A stretch of DNA of 64,000 nt from Stappia stellulata (GTDB lineage: Bacteria > Pseudomonadota > Alphaproteobacteria > Rhizobiales > Stappiaceae), in NCBI RefSeq assembly GCF_020176715.1, contig NZ_JAIVMF010000005.1, forward strand, positions 181,706 through 245,705. The letters are read 5' to 3'. Shown piece after piece: positions 38,732 to 46,381 of this stretch (within the stretch, counting starts at the first letter, position 1; each line of letters begins with the position of its first letter). Both the position numbers and the translations under genes were made by a program. The notes below the pieces were generated by a model. It was not told the origin of the DNA, did not search any database, and was given only the letters and a program-made list of their open reading frames with translations.

Positions 38732-39265
38732 ATGGCCATTTATCGGCTTGACGACCGGACGCCGGAATTGCCGGATGCCGGCGACTTCTGGATTGCCCCC
38801 GACGCGTCCGTAATCGGCGCCGTGGTGCTGAAGCGCCATGCCAGCGTCTGGTTCGGCGCGGTCCTGCGCGGCGACAACGAGACGATCACGCTTGGCGAGC
38901 GCACCAATGTGCAGGACGGATGCGTGTTGCACACCGACATGGGCTTTCCGCTGGAGATCGGCCGAGATTGCACCATCGGCCACAAGGCCATTCTCCATGG
39001 CTGCACGATCGGGGACAACAGTCTCGTCGGCATGGGCGCGACCGTCTTGAACGGCGCGCGCGTCGGGCGCAATTGCATTATCGGCGCCAATGCGCTGATC
39101 GCGGAAGGCAAGGAAATCCCAGACAATTCGCTGGTGGTCGGCATGCCCGGACGGGTGGTGCGCGACCTGGACGCGGCGGCGGCGCAAGGCATCACGGCGT
39201 CGGCGCAAGGTTACGTGCGCAACTGGCAGAGGTTTCTCGCCGGCCTGACCCGGCTTCCCGACTGA
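38732..39265 (+). CDS. Gamma carbonic anhydrase family protein
   Basis: The 177-residue protein forms a left-handed beta-helix of hexapeptide repeats ([23 protein letters not shown]). Three zinc-ligand histidines appear in VLHTDMG and [11 protein letters not shown]. Homologues include PaaY/YrdA and the CA-like subunits attached to mitochondrial complex I; many show no carbonic anhydrase activity in vitro. Start at 38732 follows AGGAG. The gene converges on the LapG-like protease gene, whose terminator lies in between. Confidence 0.92.
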   Translation: MAIYRLDDRTPELPDAGDFWIAPDASVIGAVVLKRHASVWFGAVLRGDNETITLGERTNVQDGCVLHTDMGFPLEIGRDCTIGHKAILHGCTIGDNSLVGMGATVLNGARVGRNCIIGANALIAEGKEIPDNSLVVGMPGRVVRDLDAAAAQGITASAQGYVRNWQRFLAGLTRLPD

Positions 39266-39290
39266 AGGCCGGCCGACTGAAGACCGGACG

Positions 39291-39322
39291 AAAAAAATGG
39301 GCCGGTCCCGAAGGACCGGCCC
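39291..39322 (-). terminator. Intrinsic terminator of the LapG-like protease gene
   Basis: On the minus strand GGGCCGGTCC and GGACCGGCCC form a perfect 10-bp stem closed by a TTCG tetraloop and are followed by ATTTTTTT. Confidence 0.9.
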
Positions 39323-39388
39323 GACAACCCGACCTGGGTGTGGGGAGGGGGGATTAGCCGGATTGCCAAAAGGTGGGCGTCTGGTGCG

Positions 39389-40006
39389 TCAGTTGGAGAG
39401 GCTGGCAACCGTGCTGACCCGATGGTCGCTGATTGCCGCCCATTTCGCCGGATTGCGAGCGGATTGCCGCTTCACGAACCGGTAGGGCGTCGAGTACCAG
39501 GGCAGCACCGCCTCGATCTGGTTGTCGAGAATGATGTCGCCTTGATCGGTGCGCACGGTCAGGACGGCGTGACCGGAATTGTTGGTGTCCTTGACGACCG
39601 TGATGAGCAGGGCGCTCTTCGGCCATCCGCGCTTTTGCAGCACGCGCTGCTTTTCAAGCACGTATTCCTCGCAGTCGCCGGCCCCGGAGCTTGGAAATGT
39701 CCAGTATTCCTCGACGCCAAAAAGTTCGACATCCGTGACGGGGCGGATCTGGCGGTTCACCTCCGCGTTGACCGCGAGCAGCTCGTTCCACCGCTCCCGG
39801 TCGAGTTTCACCACCACGGCATTCCGGTTCTGCGACCGGCATTCGGACGGATTTTCGCTGCAGAACCCGACATGGCCGGCGGGAGCGCGGGTGGCGCCTC
39901 CAACTTCCATGAAGCGTCCGGTGGGTGTGTCCGCTTGTGCCGTTGTGGCGGTGGCGGCGACGATGCATGCGAAGGTTACTGCGATTGCTTTGCTTGCGAT
40001 TTTCAT
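39389..40006 (-). CDS. Transglutaminase-like cysteine protease (BTLCP/LapG family)
   Basis: The 205-residue protein has a signal peptide (MKIASKAIAVTFACIVAATA, cleavage near TAQA) and one BTLCP (Peptidase C93) domain. The triad is complete: Cys112 in GAGDCEEYV, His146 in NSGHAVLTV and Asp161 in DIILDNQ. LapG, the studied member, cleaves large surface adhesins in the periplasm under c-di-GMP control through LapD. Neither a LapD nor an adhesin gene is here, though a PilZ protein is encoded upstream. ATG at 40006 follows AAGGGA. Its upstream region is unusually AT-rich. Confidence 0.9.
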   Translation of the reverse strand: MKIASKAIAVTFACIVAATATTAQADTPTGRFMEVGGATRAPAGHVGFCSENPSECRSQNRNAVVVKLDRERWNELLAVNAEVNRQIRPVTDVELFGVEEYWTFPSSGAGDCEEYVLEKQRVLQKRGWPKSALLITVVKDTNNSGHAVLTVRTDQGDIILDNQIEAVLPWYSTPYRFVKRQSARNPAKWAAISDHRVSTVASLSN

Positions 40007-40049
40007 GTCTATCCCTTCCCCAAGGTTGGATAGATCATGCGGATCGCGC

Positions 40050-40151
40050 TTTTATTTCAAAATAAAAAGCAAAGTTACATTAAAATCAAAGTCTATTTGA
40101 ATTCTAGGATAATAATAATCGAATTGAATTCTATTTTGATTCAAATTTTAG
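40050..40151. promoter_or_regulatory. AT-rich block upstream of the LapG-like protease gene
   Basis: About 100 bp consist mostly of A and T, in sharp contrast to the GC-rich surroundings. It contains several TTGAATTC/TTTGAATTC and ATTCAAAT elements that form imperfect inverted repeats. It begins about 45 bp upstream of the protease start and is probably its promoter or regulator-binding region. No ORF in it shows homology. Confidence 0.5.
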
Positions 40152-40524
40152 CGGTTTCCTTGCCCGACGCGCGCAAGGGCGCCGGCGCGGCAGCCGGCCC
40201 TGATCTGGGTTCCGGTGCAGAGCGCGCCGGGCGCATGCCGTCCAGCGCGCTGCCGATGCAAGATCAACCTGTTGATTTAAAGAGAGTTTTATCCTGAGCG
40301 GTCGTCGTCCTGCGGCCTGGCGTGGTGCCGGCAGACGCGCACGACGGCAGGGTTTCTACGACCGGCGGCCGTCTCCGGCCGGGCCTGGCGCTATCCGCGC
40401 GAGACCGGGCGATCCGGGGCGCGACAGGGGCTGTCACCCGCAGTTGCGGCCCGTGCCGGACATGCGTCTGGGTCGAGATTTTTTTGAAAAAAAAGCGAGA
40501 GCGTCGGTGCGATCCGGCTGGCGG
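40152..40524. other. Intergenic region between the AT-rich block and PilZ
   Basis: The sequence returns to high GC. A T7-G-A8 inverted repeat at 40478-40496 lies downstream of the PilZ stop on the minus strand and may help end its transcript, but no GC stem precedes the T-run. No supported gene is present. Confidence 0.35.
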
Positions 40525-41145
40525 TCAGGAAATATGCCGCTCGAGGAGATCGCGGTTCTGGATGTTTGCGAATTCGACCGCAATGCCGTCCTCGGTGTGG
40601 CGCACGATCCGCGCCCGCATCTTGCCGATGTCGATGGCGATCCCGAGTTCGGGGCGCACATCGGTCTTCAGGGATGCGCCGGACAGCGACACGTCGACGA
40701 TGCGGCACTTGTAGGAACGCCCGTCCGGCAGAACGATCTTGGTGACAGGGTTCTTCGGGGTGAAGCGCTCGTGTCTGCGGTCTTCCGGCAGGTTGAGGAT
40801 GTCGCGGTTCGCCAGCCAGGTGAGGACATTCGCCAGCTTGTCGCGCTTGCGGGCCGTGGCATTGAGGCGGATGGCAAAGCCGCCCTCGATCTCGCGCACG
40901 ACTTCGCCCTCGATGCGTCCGATGTGATCGAGATAGGCGACGACGCGTTCGCCGACGCGGGCGCTGACAGGGGCGACCAATGCGGCGCCACCGGGCGACA
41001 TGTCGACGACCTGGCAGGGATACTCGCGCCGGTCCTCAAGCATGAAGCGCCCGAGGATGTTGACGGGAACACGGCTATGCCGGCGCCGGTCGAGCCGCTT
41101 CGCGGCTTCCGACGTCTGATATGTAAGTGCCGTGGCGTGCGCCAT
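40525..41145 (-). CDS. Tandem PilZ domain protein
   Basis: The 206-residue protein has two PilZ domains. The first starts with RRRHSRVPV and DMSPGGAAL (residues about 20-55), the second with DRRHERFTP and DVSLSGASL (residues about 120-160). Both keep the RxxxR and (D/N)xSxxG elements that wrap around c-di-GMP. It is probably a cytosolic c-di-GMP receptor without an output domain. A TTAA-N7-TAAT sequence, a degenerate CtrA-like element, lies about 80 bp upstream. Confidence 0.88.
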   Translation of the reverse strand: MAHATALTYQTSEAAKRLDRRRHSRVPVNILGRFMLEDRREYPCQVVDMSPGGAALVAPVSARVGERVVAYLDHIGRIEGEVVREIEGGFAIRLNATARKRDKLANVLTWLANRDILNLPEDRRHERFTPKNPVTKIVLPDGRSYKCRIVDVSLSGASLKTDVRPELGIAIDIGKMRARIVRHTEDGIAVEFANIQNRDLLERHIS

Positions 41146-41260
41146 CCGTCATCGACCTTCCCTGAAGCGCAACGGCAGGACGTGCCGAACTTGCGCTGCA
41201 TCCTGAAAATAGGCAAGGACGGTTAATAGACGGTAATTGCCGGCGGCGAAGACCCGAGCC

Positions 41261-41902
41261 TCAGGACTTGCCGCCGTCGATGACCATCAGATGCTGGACC
41301 TGGCGGCCGTTGCCGGCGATGGGTGCCGGAACGAATCCCGCCTCATGCCGGATGTTTGGCACGGTGCTCGTGCGGCGGACCATGCTGGAGGACAGGAAGG
41401 CCGGACGCTCGTCGGGCCAGATCAGCCGGACGCTCTTGACGGTCTGCGACAGGATCGGGTGCATGCCGGCCCAATATGGCTGTTCCAAAGCGACACAGGC
41501 GCCAAGCACGCGGTTGCATCCCTCGCCGGGAATATGCAGCGGCAGCAGGATCATTTCCATGTCGACGCTCTGGCCGCGCTCGGTGAAGCCGCTCAGGCCG
41601 ACCACGGCCGCGGCCGCATCCTCGGTGACGGCTGCGAGCAGGGTCGCCAGCGCCTCATGGTCTTCCTCCGACCAGCCGCGCAGGATATTGCGGTTCTTCA
41701 GCTCCCGGCAGTGCAGGGAGCACAGGCGCGTGCCCGCGAGCCGGTAGCGGTAGGTCTGGGCGTCGATCAGCTCGAGAATGAAGGTGTCGCCGAGGATGCT
41801 GCGGATGCTTCCCGGTTCGATCTCGCTGCGGTCGGGGGCCGGGCGGCCGTCGCGCAGGGCATCCCAATATTCGTACAGGCGCTGTGTCACCGGGTGTTTC
41901 AT
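41261..41902 (-). CDS. PAS domain protein of the PAS_5 family
   Basis: The 213-residue protein matches the alphaproteobacterial PAS_5 family: LYEYWDALRDGRPAPDRSEIEP, then SILGDTFILELIDAQTYRYRLAGTRL and CRELKNRNILRGW. The family binds unknown ligands and has no attached catalytic domain. ATG at 41902 agrees with relatives; the open frame upstream lacks homology. It is upstream of the PilZ gene on the same strand but 115 bp away. Confidence 0.85.
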   Translation of the reverse strand: MKHPVTQRLYEYWDALRDGRPAPDRSEIEPGSIRSILGDTFILELIDAQTYRYRLAGTRLCSLHCRELKNRNILRGWSEEDHEALATLLAAVTEDAAAAVVGLSGFTERGQSVDMEMILLPLHIPGEGCNRVLGACVALEQPYWAGMHPILSQTVKSVRLIWPDERPAFLSSSMVRRTSTVPNIRHEAGFVPAPIAGNGRQVQHLMVIDGGKS

Positions 41903-42119
41903 GATCCTGGGGCCCCTCGTTCCGGTTCCGGTTGGGCCGTATCGCCGGCGTCCGTGTCCCGGATTGGAACGCTGGACGGGGCAATCGGCCGCTCGCGGTG
42001 AAACGAAGCACGCCCTGTGCCACGCATTCGATCTTTCGCGTTTACCTCCGGTTAAGGTTAACCAAACCTTTCGATTGTCGGCGACGGGCAGGCACGTCAC
42101 CATCGTCTCGTTGGTTTTG

Positions 42120-42214
42120 CTGACGTGACGAGCACAAGCGCCCCATCCGACAGTGTGGCGCATCGACCCTTGGAACCGCCATGCGTGCCGCCGGCATGCC
42201 GGCGGTTTCTTTTT
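42120..42214 (+). ncRNA. Candidate small RNA ending at an intrinsic terminator
   Basis: A plus-strand terminator here has no upstream plus-strand gene. The preceding 70 bp contain a possible stem, GCGCC with GGCGC around an 14-nt loop. The 5' end is a guess; no promoter could be assigned. Confidence 0.3.
42188..42214 (+). terminator. Intrinsic terminator without an upstream gene
   Basis: CCGCCGGCATGCCGGCGG is a perfect 18-bp palindrome followed by TTTCTTTTT on the plus strand. It lies more than 130 bp before the rhomboid gene. Confidence 0.75.
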
Positions 42215-42347
42215 GTCCGGAGCCGAGGCGACTTGATCTGTTTGTCTTTTGGTCCAAGTTGCGGTGTTGACCGCGCGCCCGCGCCGGTGAGCCGCACTGT
42301 GCCAGCCGGGATCGCGCCAACCGGGATCGCGCCACAAGGGAACCGCA

Positions 42348-43112
42348 ATGACCGTACCCGACATCCGGGGCTCTTCGCCGGAGCTGCCGCCGCCCTCCCA
42401 GCCGATCTTCAACCTGCCGCCGGTGATCACCTGGCTGGCCGGCATCCTGATCGCAATCCATGTCGTGAGCGCGCTGTTCCTGTCGCGCGACGCGGCGTTC
42501 GAGCTGATCATCGCCTTCGGGTTCCTGCCCGCGCGCTATTCCGCCGACTTCCTGCCGGGCGTGGCATTGCCGGGCGGGGCGGGGGCCGATGTGTGGACCT
42601 TCCTGACCTATGCGTTCCTGCATGGCGGATGGGCGCATCTCTTCGTCAATGTGCTGTGGATGGCGGTGTTCGGCAGCGCGGTCGCGCGCCGGCTCGGCAC
42701 CCTGCGCTTCCTGCTGCTCTCCGCGCTTTGCGCGATCTCCGGCGCGGCCCTGCATCTTTACCTGCATTTCGGCGAGGCGGTCCCGATGATCGGCGCATCG
42801 GCCGCGATTTCGGGACAGATGGCGGCGGCCACCCGTTTCGTGTTTCAGGATGGCGGTCCGCTCGGCACCTTCCGCCGCTCGGACAATGCGGCCTATCTGG
42901 TCCCGGCCAAGGGGGTTGTCGACTCGCTCGCGAATCCGCGGGTCGCGATGTTTCTAACGGTCTGGTTCGGGATCAACCTGGTGTTCGGGCTGATCTCCAC
43001 GCCCTTCGGCGGATCGAGCGGAAGCGTTGCCTGGGAAGCCCATATCGGCGGCTTCGTTGCCGGTTTCGCGTTGTTTTCGCTGTTCGATCCGGTGCCGCGC
43101 CGGCGCGGGTGA
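42348..43112 (+). CDS. Rhomboid family intramembrane serine protease
   Basis: This 254-residue polytopic membrane protein has the rhomboid core: HGGWAHLFVNVLWM (HxxxN loop), the catalytic Ser151 in GASAAISG and the catalytic His232 in EAHIGGFVAGF. It cleaves transmembrane segments of substrate proteins; the substrate is unknown. A loop of about 45 residues (170-195) separates the Ser and His helices. ATG at 42348 has AAGGG upstream. The CBS-domain gene follows 119 bp downstream. Confidence 0.92.
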   Translation: MTVPDIRGSSPELPPPSQPIFNLPPVITWLAGILIAIHVVSALFLSRDAAFELIIAFGFLPARYSADFLPGVALPGGAGADVWTFLTYAFLHGGWAHLFVNVLWMAVFGSAVARRLGTLRFLLLSALCAISGAALHLYLHFGEAVPMIGASAAISGQMAAATRFVFQDGGPLGTFRRSDNAAYLVPAKGVVDSLANPRVAMFLTVWFGINLVFGLISTPFGGSSGSVAWEAHIGGFVAGFALFSLFDPVPRRRG

Positions 43113-43231
43113 CCGTGCCCGACTCCGGCAATTGCGGATTGCACCCCCGACAGGATTTGTCATGATGACACAGGCGCGCCCCTCGGGGCGCGCGTGAGGG
43201 ACCAATTTTGGCTTCACGGGAGGAGGCGCGC

Positions 43232-43663
43232 ATGACAGTCGCATCGATTTTGAATCAGAAGGGCCGGGACGTGGTGACGGAGCGCGCCGGCACCAGCTTG
43301 CGCGAGATCTGCTCGATCCTGGGCACGCGCCGGATCGGCGCCATCGTGATTACGGCCGAGGGTGGCAAGATCGAGGGAATCATCTCCGAGCGGGACGTGG
43401 TGCGGGCGATCTCGCAGGACGGGGTCGATGCGCTCGACCGCCCGGTCTCCGACTTCATGACAGCCTCGGTGGTGACCTGCGAGCCGCAGGAGACCGTGAA
43501 CTCGGTCATGGCGCGGATGACCGGCGGCCGCTTCCGCCACGTGCCGGTGGTGCAGGACGGAAAGCTCGCCGGCCTGATCTCGATCGGCGACGCGGTGAAG
43601 CACCGCATGGCGCAGATCGAGCGCGAGGCGGAGGACATGCGCAACTACATCGCCATGACCTGA
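43232..43663 (+). CDS. CBS domain-pair protein
   Basis: The 143-residue protein consists of two CBS domains: CSILGTRRIGAIVITAEGGKIEGIISERDVVRAI and MARMTGGRFRHVPVVQDGKLAGLISIGDAVKHR. The Bateman module probably senses an adenine nucleotide. Stand-alone pairs like this are common in the order and have no assigned partner. ATG at 43232 is fixed by AGGAGG 6 bp upstream; an in-frame TTG further upstream is not needed. The stop lies inside a 16-bp tandem duplication. Confidence 0.9.
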   Translation: MTVASILNQKGRDVVTERAGTSLREICSILGTRRIGAIVITAEGGKIEGIISERDVVRAISQDGVDALDRPVSDFMTASVVTCEPQETVNSVMARMTGGRFRHVPVVQDGKLAGLISIGDAVKHRMAQIEREAEDMRNYIAMT

Positions 43664-43679
43664 CATCGCCATGACCTGA
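43648..43679. repeat. 16-bp perfect tandem duplication at the end of the CBS gene
   Basis: CATCGCCATGACCTGA occurs twice in direct succession. The first copy ends exactly at the stop codon of the CBS gene, so the second copy is downstream and non-coding. Confidence 0.95.
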
Positions 43680-43712
43680 CGGGGTTTCCCCGGCTCGACG
43701 GGCCAGGAGGGG

Positions 43713-43745
43713 CGAAAACAAACGGCACGCGCAGGCGCGTGCCGT
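43713..43745 (-). terminator. Intrinsic terminator facing hisI
   Basis: ACGGCACGCGC and GCGCGTGCCGT form a perfect 11-bp stem with a 2-nt loop. On the minus strand it is followed by TTGTTTTC, so it would end hisI transcripts after they cross the repeat. Confidence 0.65.
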
Positions 43746-43768
43746 CAACCCGATGCCAAAGGATGCCA

Positions 43769-43909
43769 ATGCTCTCCCGCGTCATGCCGGGCAAGCGCAA
43801 GCGCGACCCGGTATCGGAGAGCCGAAAACCATCCTATTCGATGAGTTGCCCACCGCGAGGCCGTGGCTCTCCGATCCCGGCTCTCATTGCATTCGGCCGG
43901 GATGACGAC
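43769..43909 (+). repeat. Dispersed intergenic repeat, copy 1
   Basis: This copy has the core CATGCCGGGCAAGCGCAAGC, then GCGACCCGGTATCGGAGAGCC, then a variable middle with GAGTTGCCCACCG, and ends with GGCTCTCCGATCCCGG and GGCCGGGATGACG. The two GGCTCTCCGAT/ATCGGAGAGCC elements are inverted, so the unit can fold. The right third differs from copies 2 and 3. It sits between the convergent CBS and hisI genes. Confidence 0.85.
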
Positions 43910-44016
43910 GTTTTCGAGCTCTTGGATTTATCGTAGTTCTCACGGAACACGCGGGCGGGTGCCGTTTGGTGTCTGGGGGGCTCGGGGAAGTGTGCCGCTG
44001 CGGTGTGTGTCGCCGC

Positions 44017-44472
44017 TCAGCTCTTGCCGTAGACGACGTCCGGGTCATAGACCCGGGCGTCGCCGGTTGGCTCCAGGCGCGGCGAGCCGTCCGGACCCAG
44101 CTCCACGCGACGGTAGAAGCACGACTTGTAGCCGACATGGCAGGTGGCGCCATTGCCGGCGACGCGGACCCTGAGCACCAGCGCGTCCTGGTCGCAGTCG
44201 GTGAGAACCTCCACCACCTGCTGCACCTGGCCCGAGGTCTCGCCCTTTTTCCAGAAACTCTGGCGCGAGCGGCTCCAGTACCAGGCCTCGCCCGTCTTGA
44301 GCGTGCGGGCGAGCGCCTCGGCGTTCATGTAGCCGACCATGAGCACGGACCCGTCGTCCGCGTCCGTCACGACGCAGGCGATCAGCCCGTCCGCGTCGAA
44401 CTTCGGCTGGAAGCCCGTGCCTGTCTCGATGTCGGTCTTGTCGCCGCGCGCAGCGAAAATCGTGTCGCTCAT
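44017..44472 (-). CDS. hisI: Phosphoribosyl-AMP cyclohydrolase
   Basis: The 151-residue enzyme opens the adenine ring of PR-AMP in histidine synthesis. It has [37 protein letters not shown], the [12 protein letters not shown] acid cluster and the zinc-ligand Cys in [11 protein letters not shown]. The HisE domain is absent, as usual in alphaproteobacteria. It is downstream of folE on the same strand by 43 bp, possibly one operon. The rest of the his genes are elsewhere. Confidence 0.95.
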   Translation of the reverse strand: MSDTIFAARGDKTDIETGTGFQPKFDADGLIACVVTDADDGSVLMVGYMNAEALARTLKTGEAWYWSRSRQSFWKKGETSGQVQQVVEVLTDCDQDALVLRVRVAGNGATCHVGYKSCFYRRVELGPDGSPRLEPTGDARVYDPDVVYGKS

Positions 44473-44515
44473 GTCCGTCCGTTCGTTGCGCGCGCCTGTG
44501 CCGCCCGTGCCGGGA

Positions 44516-45151
44516 TCAGCCGCGCCTTGTGTCGCGCACCAGGGTCATGAAGCGGACCTGTTCGCTCGGATCGTCGCGGAAGACGCCGGTGAACTGGGTC
44601 GTGATCGTCGAGACGCCGCGCTTCTGGACGCCACGCATGGTCATGCACTGGTGCTCGGCTTCCAGCATAACGGCGATGCCGCGCGGGGCAAGATGGGTGT
44701 CCATCGCCTCGGTGATCTGCGCCGTCAGGTTTTCCTGCGTCTGCAGGCGCTTGGCGAAGATGTCGACCACACGGGCGATCTTCGACAGGCCGACCACGCC
44801 CTCGGTCGGATAATAGGCGACATGCGCCTCGCCGACGAAGGGCAGCATGTGGTGCTCGCAATGGGAAAAGAACGGAATCCCGCGCACGAGCACGATGTCG
44901 TCATAGCCGCCGACGTCCTCGAAGGTGCGCTTCAGGTGTTCGGCCGGATCCTGGTCGTAGCCGGAGAAGATCTCCTGATACGCCTTGGCGACACGCTTGG
45001 GCGTGTCGAGCACGCCTTCGCGAGTCGGATCGTCGCCCGCCCAGGCGAGCAGCGTGCGCACGGCAGCTTCCGCTTCCTCGCGCGTGGGTCGCGCCAGCGG
45101 GGTCTCGGTGCTGTCGTCGCGCTGCGCGACCGGGTTCAAAATGGCATCCAT
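44516..45151 (-). CDS. folE: GTP cyclohydrolase I
   Basis: The 211-residue enzyme makes dihydroneopterin triphosphate, the first step to folate. Zinc-binding and catalytic residues are visible in [20 protein letters not shown] and in [17 protein letters not shown] at 45151 follows GGGGAG; the frame opens earlier but without homology. It is divergent from the IscU-like gene, with a 267-bp intergenic region that carries CCCTATATAAGGGG near 45350, a likely promoter element of the latter. Confidence 0.95.
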   Translation of the reverse strand: MDAILNPVAQRDDSTETPLARPTREEAEAAVRTLLAWAGDDPTREGVLDTPKRVAKAYQEIFSGYDQDPAEHLKRTFEDVGGYDDIVLVRGIPFFSHCEHHMLPFVGEAHVAYYPTEGVVGLSKIARVVDIFAKRLQTQENLTAQITEAMDTHLAPRGIAVMLEAEHQCMTMRGVQKRGVSTITTQFTGVFRDDPSEQVRFMTLVRDTRRG

Positions 45152-45418
45152 TGCGGGCTCCCCCGTTTGTACTCTCTTACGCATGCGATACGCTGACCCC
45201 GTCGCTTCGGACCACATGAATCATCAGGTGCGACACTCCTTGCGCGGCGAGATCGCACGGCAATCTGGTTGAATTGCGGCACCGCGCCCGGCTCCGTGAT
45301 CGCAGGGCAGCGTGACGAAGGACAGGTCCCGTTTCTTTCGCGCGCTGCTCCCTATATAAGGGGAAGAACGGGCTGTGAAGCTGGAACGCCGGTGTCACGC
45401 TTTCTTGATGAGGCACGT

Positions 45419-45865
45419 ATGCTTGACGACGTCTACAACGCGAAAATCCTGGAACTGGCCGGCAATATCCCCCGTATCGGTCATCTTCAAGCGCCTGATG
45501 CATCTGCAAAGGCTCACTCTAAGTTGTGCGGTTCGACGGTCAATGTCGACTTAAAAGTGCATGATGGTGTTGTGACCGATTTTGCGCATGAGGTCAAAGC
45601 ATGCGCGCTGGGCCAAGCATCCTCCGCGATCATGGCGCGCAACATCGTCGGCGCGAGCGCCGCCGAGCTCAGGGATGTGCGCCAGCGCATGTGGGCGATG
45701 CTCAAGGAGGGCGGCCCGCCGCCGGAGGGCCGCTTCGCCGAATGCGCCTTCCTGGAGCCGGTGCGCGCATACAAGGCCCGCCACGCCTCCACGATGCTGA
45801 CCTTCGACGCTGTGGTCGACGCGCTGGACAAGATCGACGCGGCCCGCGGCTCGGATGCTGCCTGA
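45419..45865 (+). CDS. Iron-sulfur cluster assembly scaffold protein (IscU/NifU-like)
   Basis: The 148-residue protein keeps the three scaffold cysteines: Cys37 in KLCGSTVNV, Cys62 in KACALGQAS and Cys109 in ECAFLEPV. It would receive sulfur and iron and pass Fe-S clusters to targets. It stands alone here, not in a suf or isc operon. ATG at 45419 has GAGG 6 bp upstream; an in-frame GTG at 45392 is an alternative. yidD follows 53 bp downstream. Confidence 0.88.
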   Translation: MLDDVYNAKILELAGNIPRIGHLQAPDASAKAHSKLCGSTVNVDLKVHDGVVTDFAHEVKACALGQASSAIMARNIVGASAAELRDVRQRMWAMLKEGGPPPEGRFAECAFLEPVRAYKARHASTMLTFDAVVDALDKIDAARGSDAA

Positions 45866-45918
45866 AACGGGAGCCGCGCCGCGTCGCGGCGTCTGACGGG
45901 CTTTGAAAGGCCGACGTC

Positions 45919-46278
45919 ATGTGTCCTTCGACATCGCCCAGGAGTGCCGGGCCCAGGAGCGCCGGCCGGACCGGTTTCGGCGCGCGGATCGCGCTCGGGT
46001 TGATCCGCGTCTACCAGCTGACGCTCTCGGCCTTCATCGGACGCTCCTGCCGCTATGCGCCGAGCTGTTCGGAATATACCTCCGACGCCATTCGCCGCCA
46101 TGGCCTGTGGGCCGGCGTCTGGATCGGGCTTGCCCGGTTGCAGCGCTGCCGGCCGGGCGGGGGCAGCGGTTTCGACCCCGTGCCCGAGACCTGCGATCAC
46201 AGTCGCCACCGCTTCCGCCCCTGGCGGTTCGGGCGCTGGAAATCCGATCATATCGACCCGTCGACGCGGCTCGACTGA
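45919..46278 (+). CDS. yidD: Membrane protein insertion efficiency factor
   Basis: This 119-residue protein has the compact YidD signature: GLIRVYQLTLSAFIGRSCRYAPSCSEYTSDAIRRHG and LARLQRCRPGGGSGFDPVP, with the three conserved Cys. It associates with the inner membrane through an amphipathic helix and assists YidC-dependent insertion. The usual neighbours rpmH, rnpA and yidC are absent; in this order yidD often stands apart. The start follows GAAAGG. C-terminal and N-terminal extensions of about 20 residues are variable in the family. Confidence 0.93.
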   Translation: MCPSTSPRSAGPRSAGRTGFGARIALGLIRVYQLTLSAFIGRSCRYAPSCSEYTSDAIRRHGLWAGVWIGLARLQRCRPGGGSGFDPVPETCDHSRHRFRPWRFGRWKSDHIDPSTRLD

Positions 46279-46381
46279 AGCCATGCATTTTCTTGGCCCG
46301 GCATGCGGATCGCGCGCGAGACGCGACGCATTTCAGGGAGTAATGCGGCAATGACTTTCTTCCGTTTTCGGGCGTAGCGCG

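Larger units (their letters stand above)
41903..42347. other. 445-bp intergenic region with TTAA cluster and orphan terminator
   Basis: The region between the divergent PAS and rhomboid genes has TTTACC-N-GGTTAAGGTTAACC near 42040-42062, which resembles CtrA half-sites for the PAS gene, and an intrinsic terminator on the plus strand at 42188-42214 (separate entry). No protein-coding sequence is supported. Confidence 0.45.

Noticed and set aside
40037..40297. 86-codon ORF over the AT-rich block
   Set aside because: Its N-terminal half is just the translated AT-rich tract (Ile, Lys, Asn-rich) and the rest is unlike it; no ribosome-binding site.
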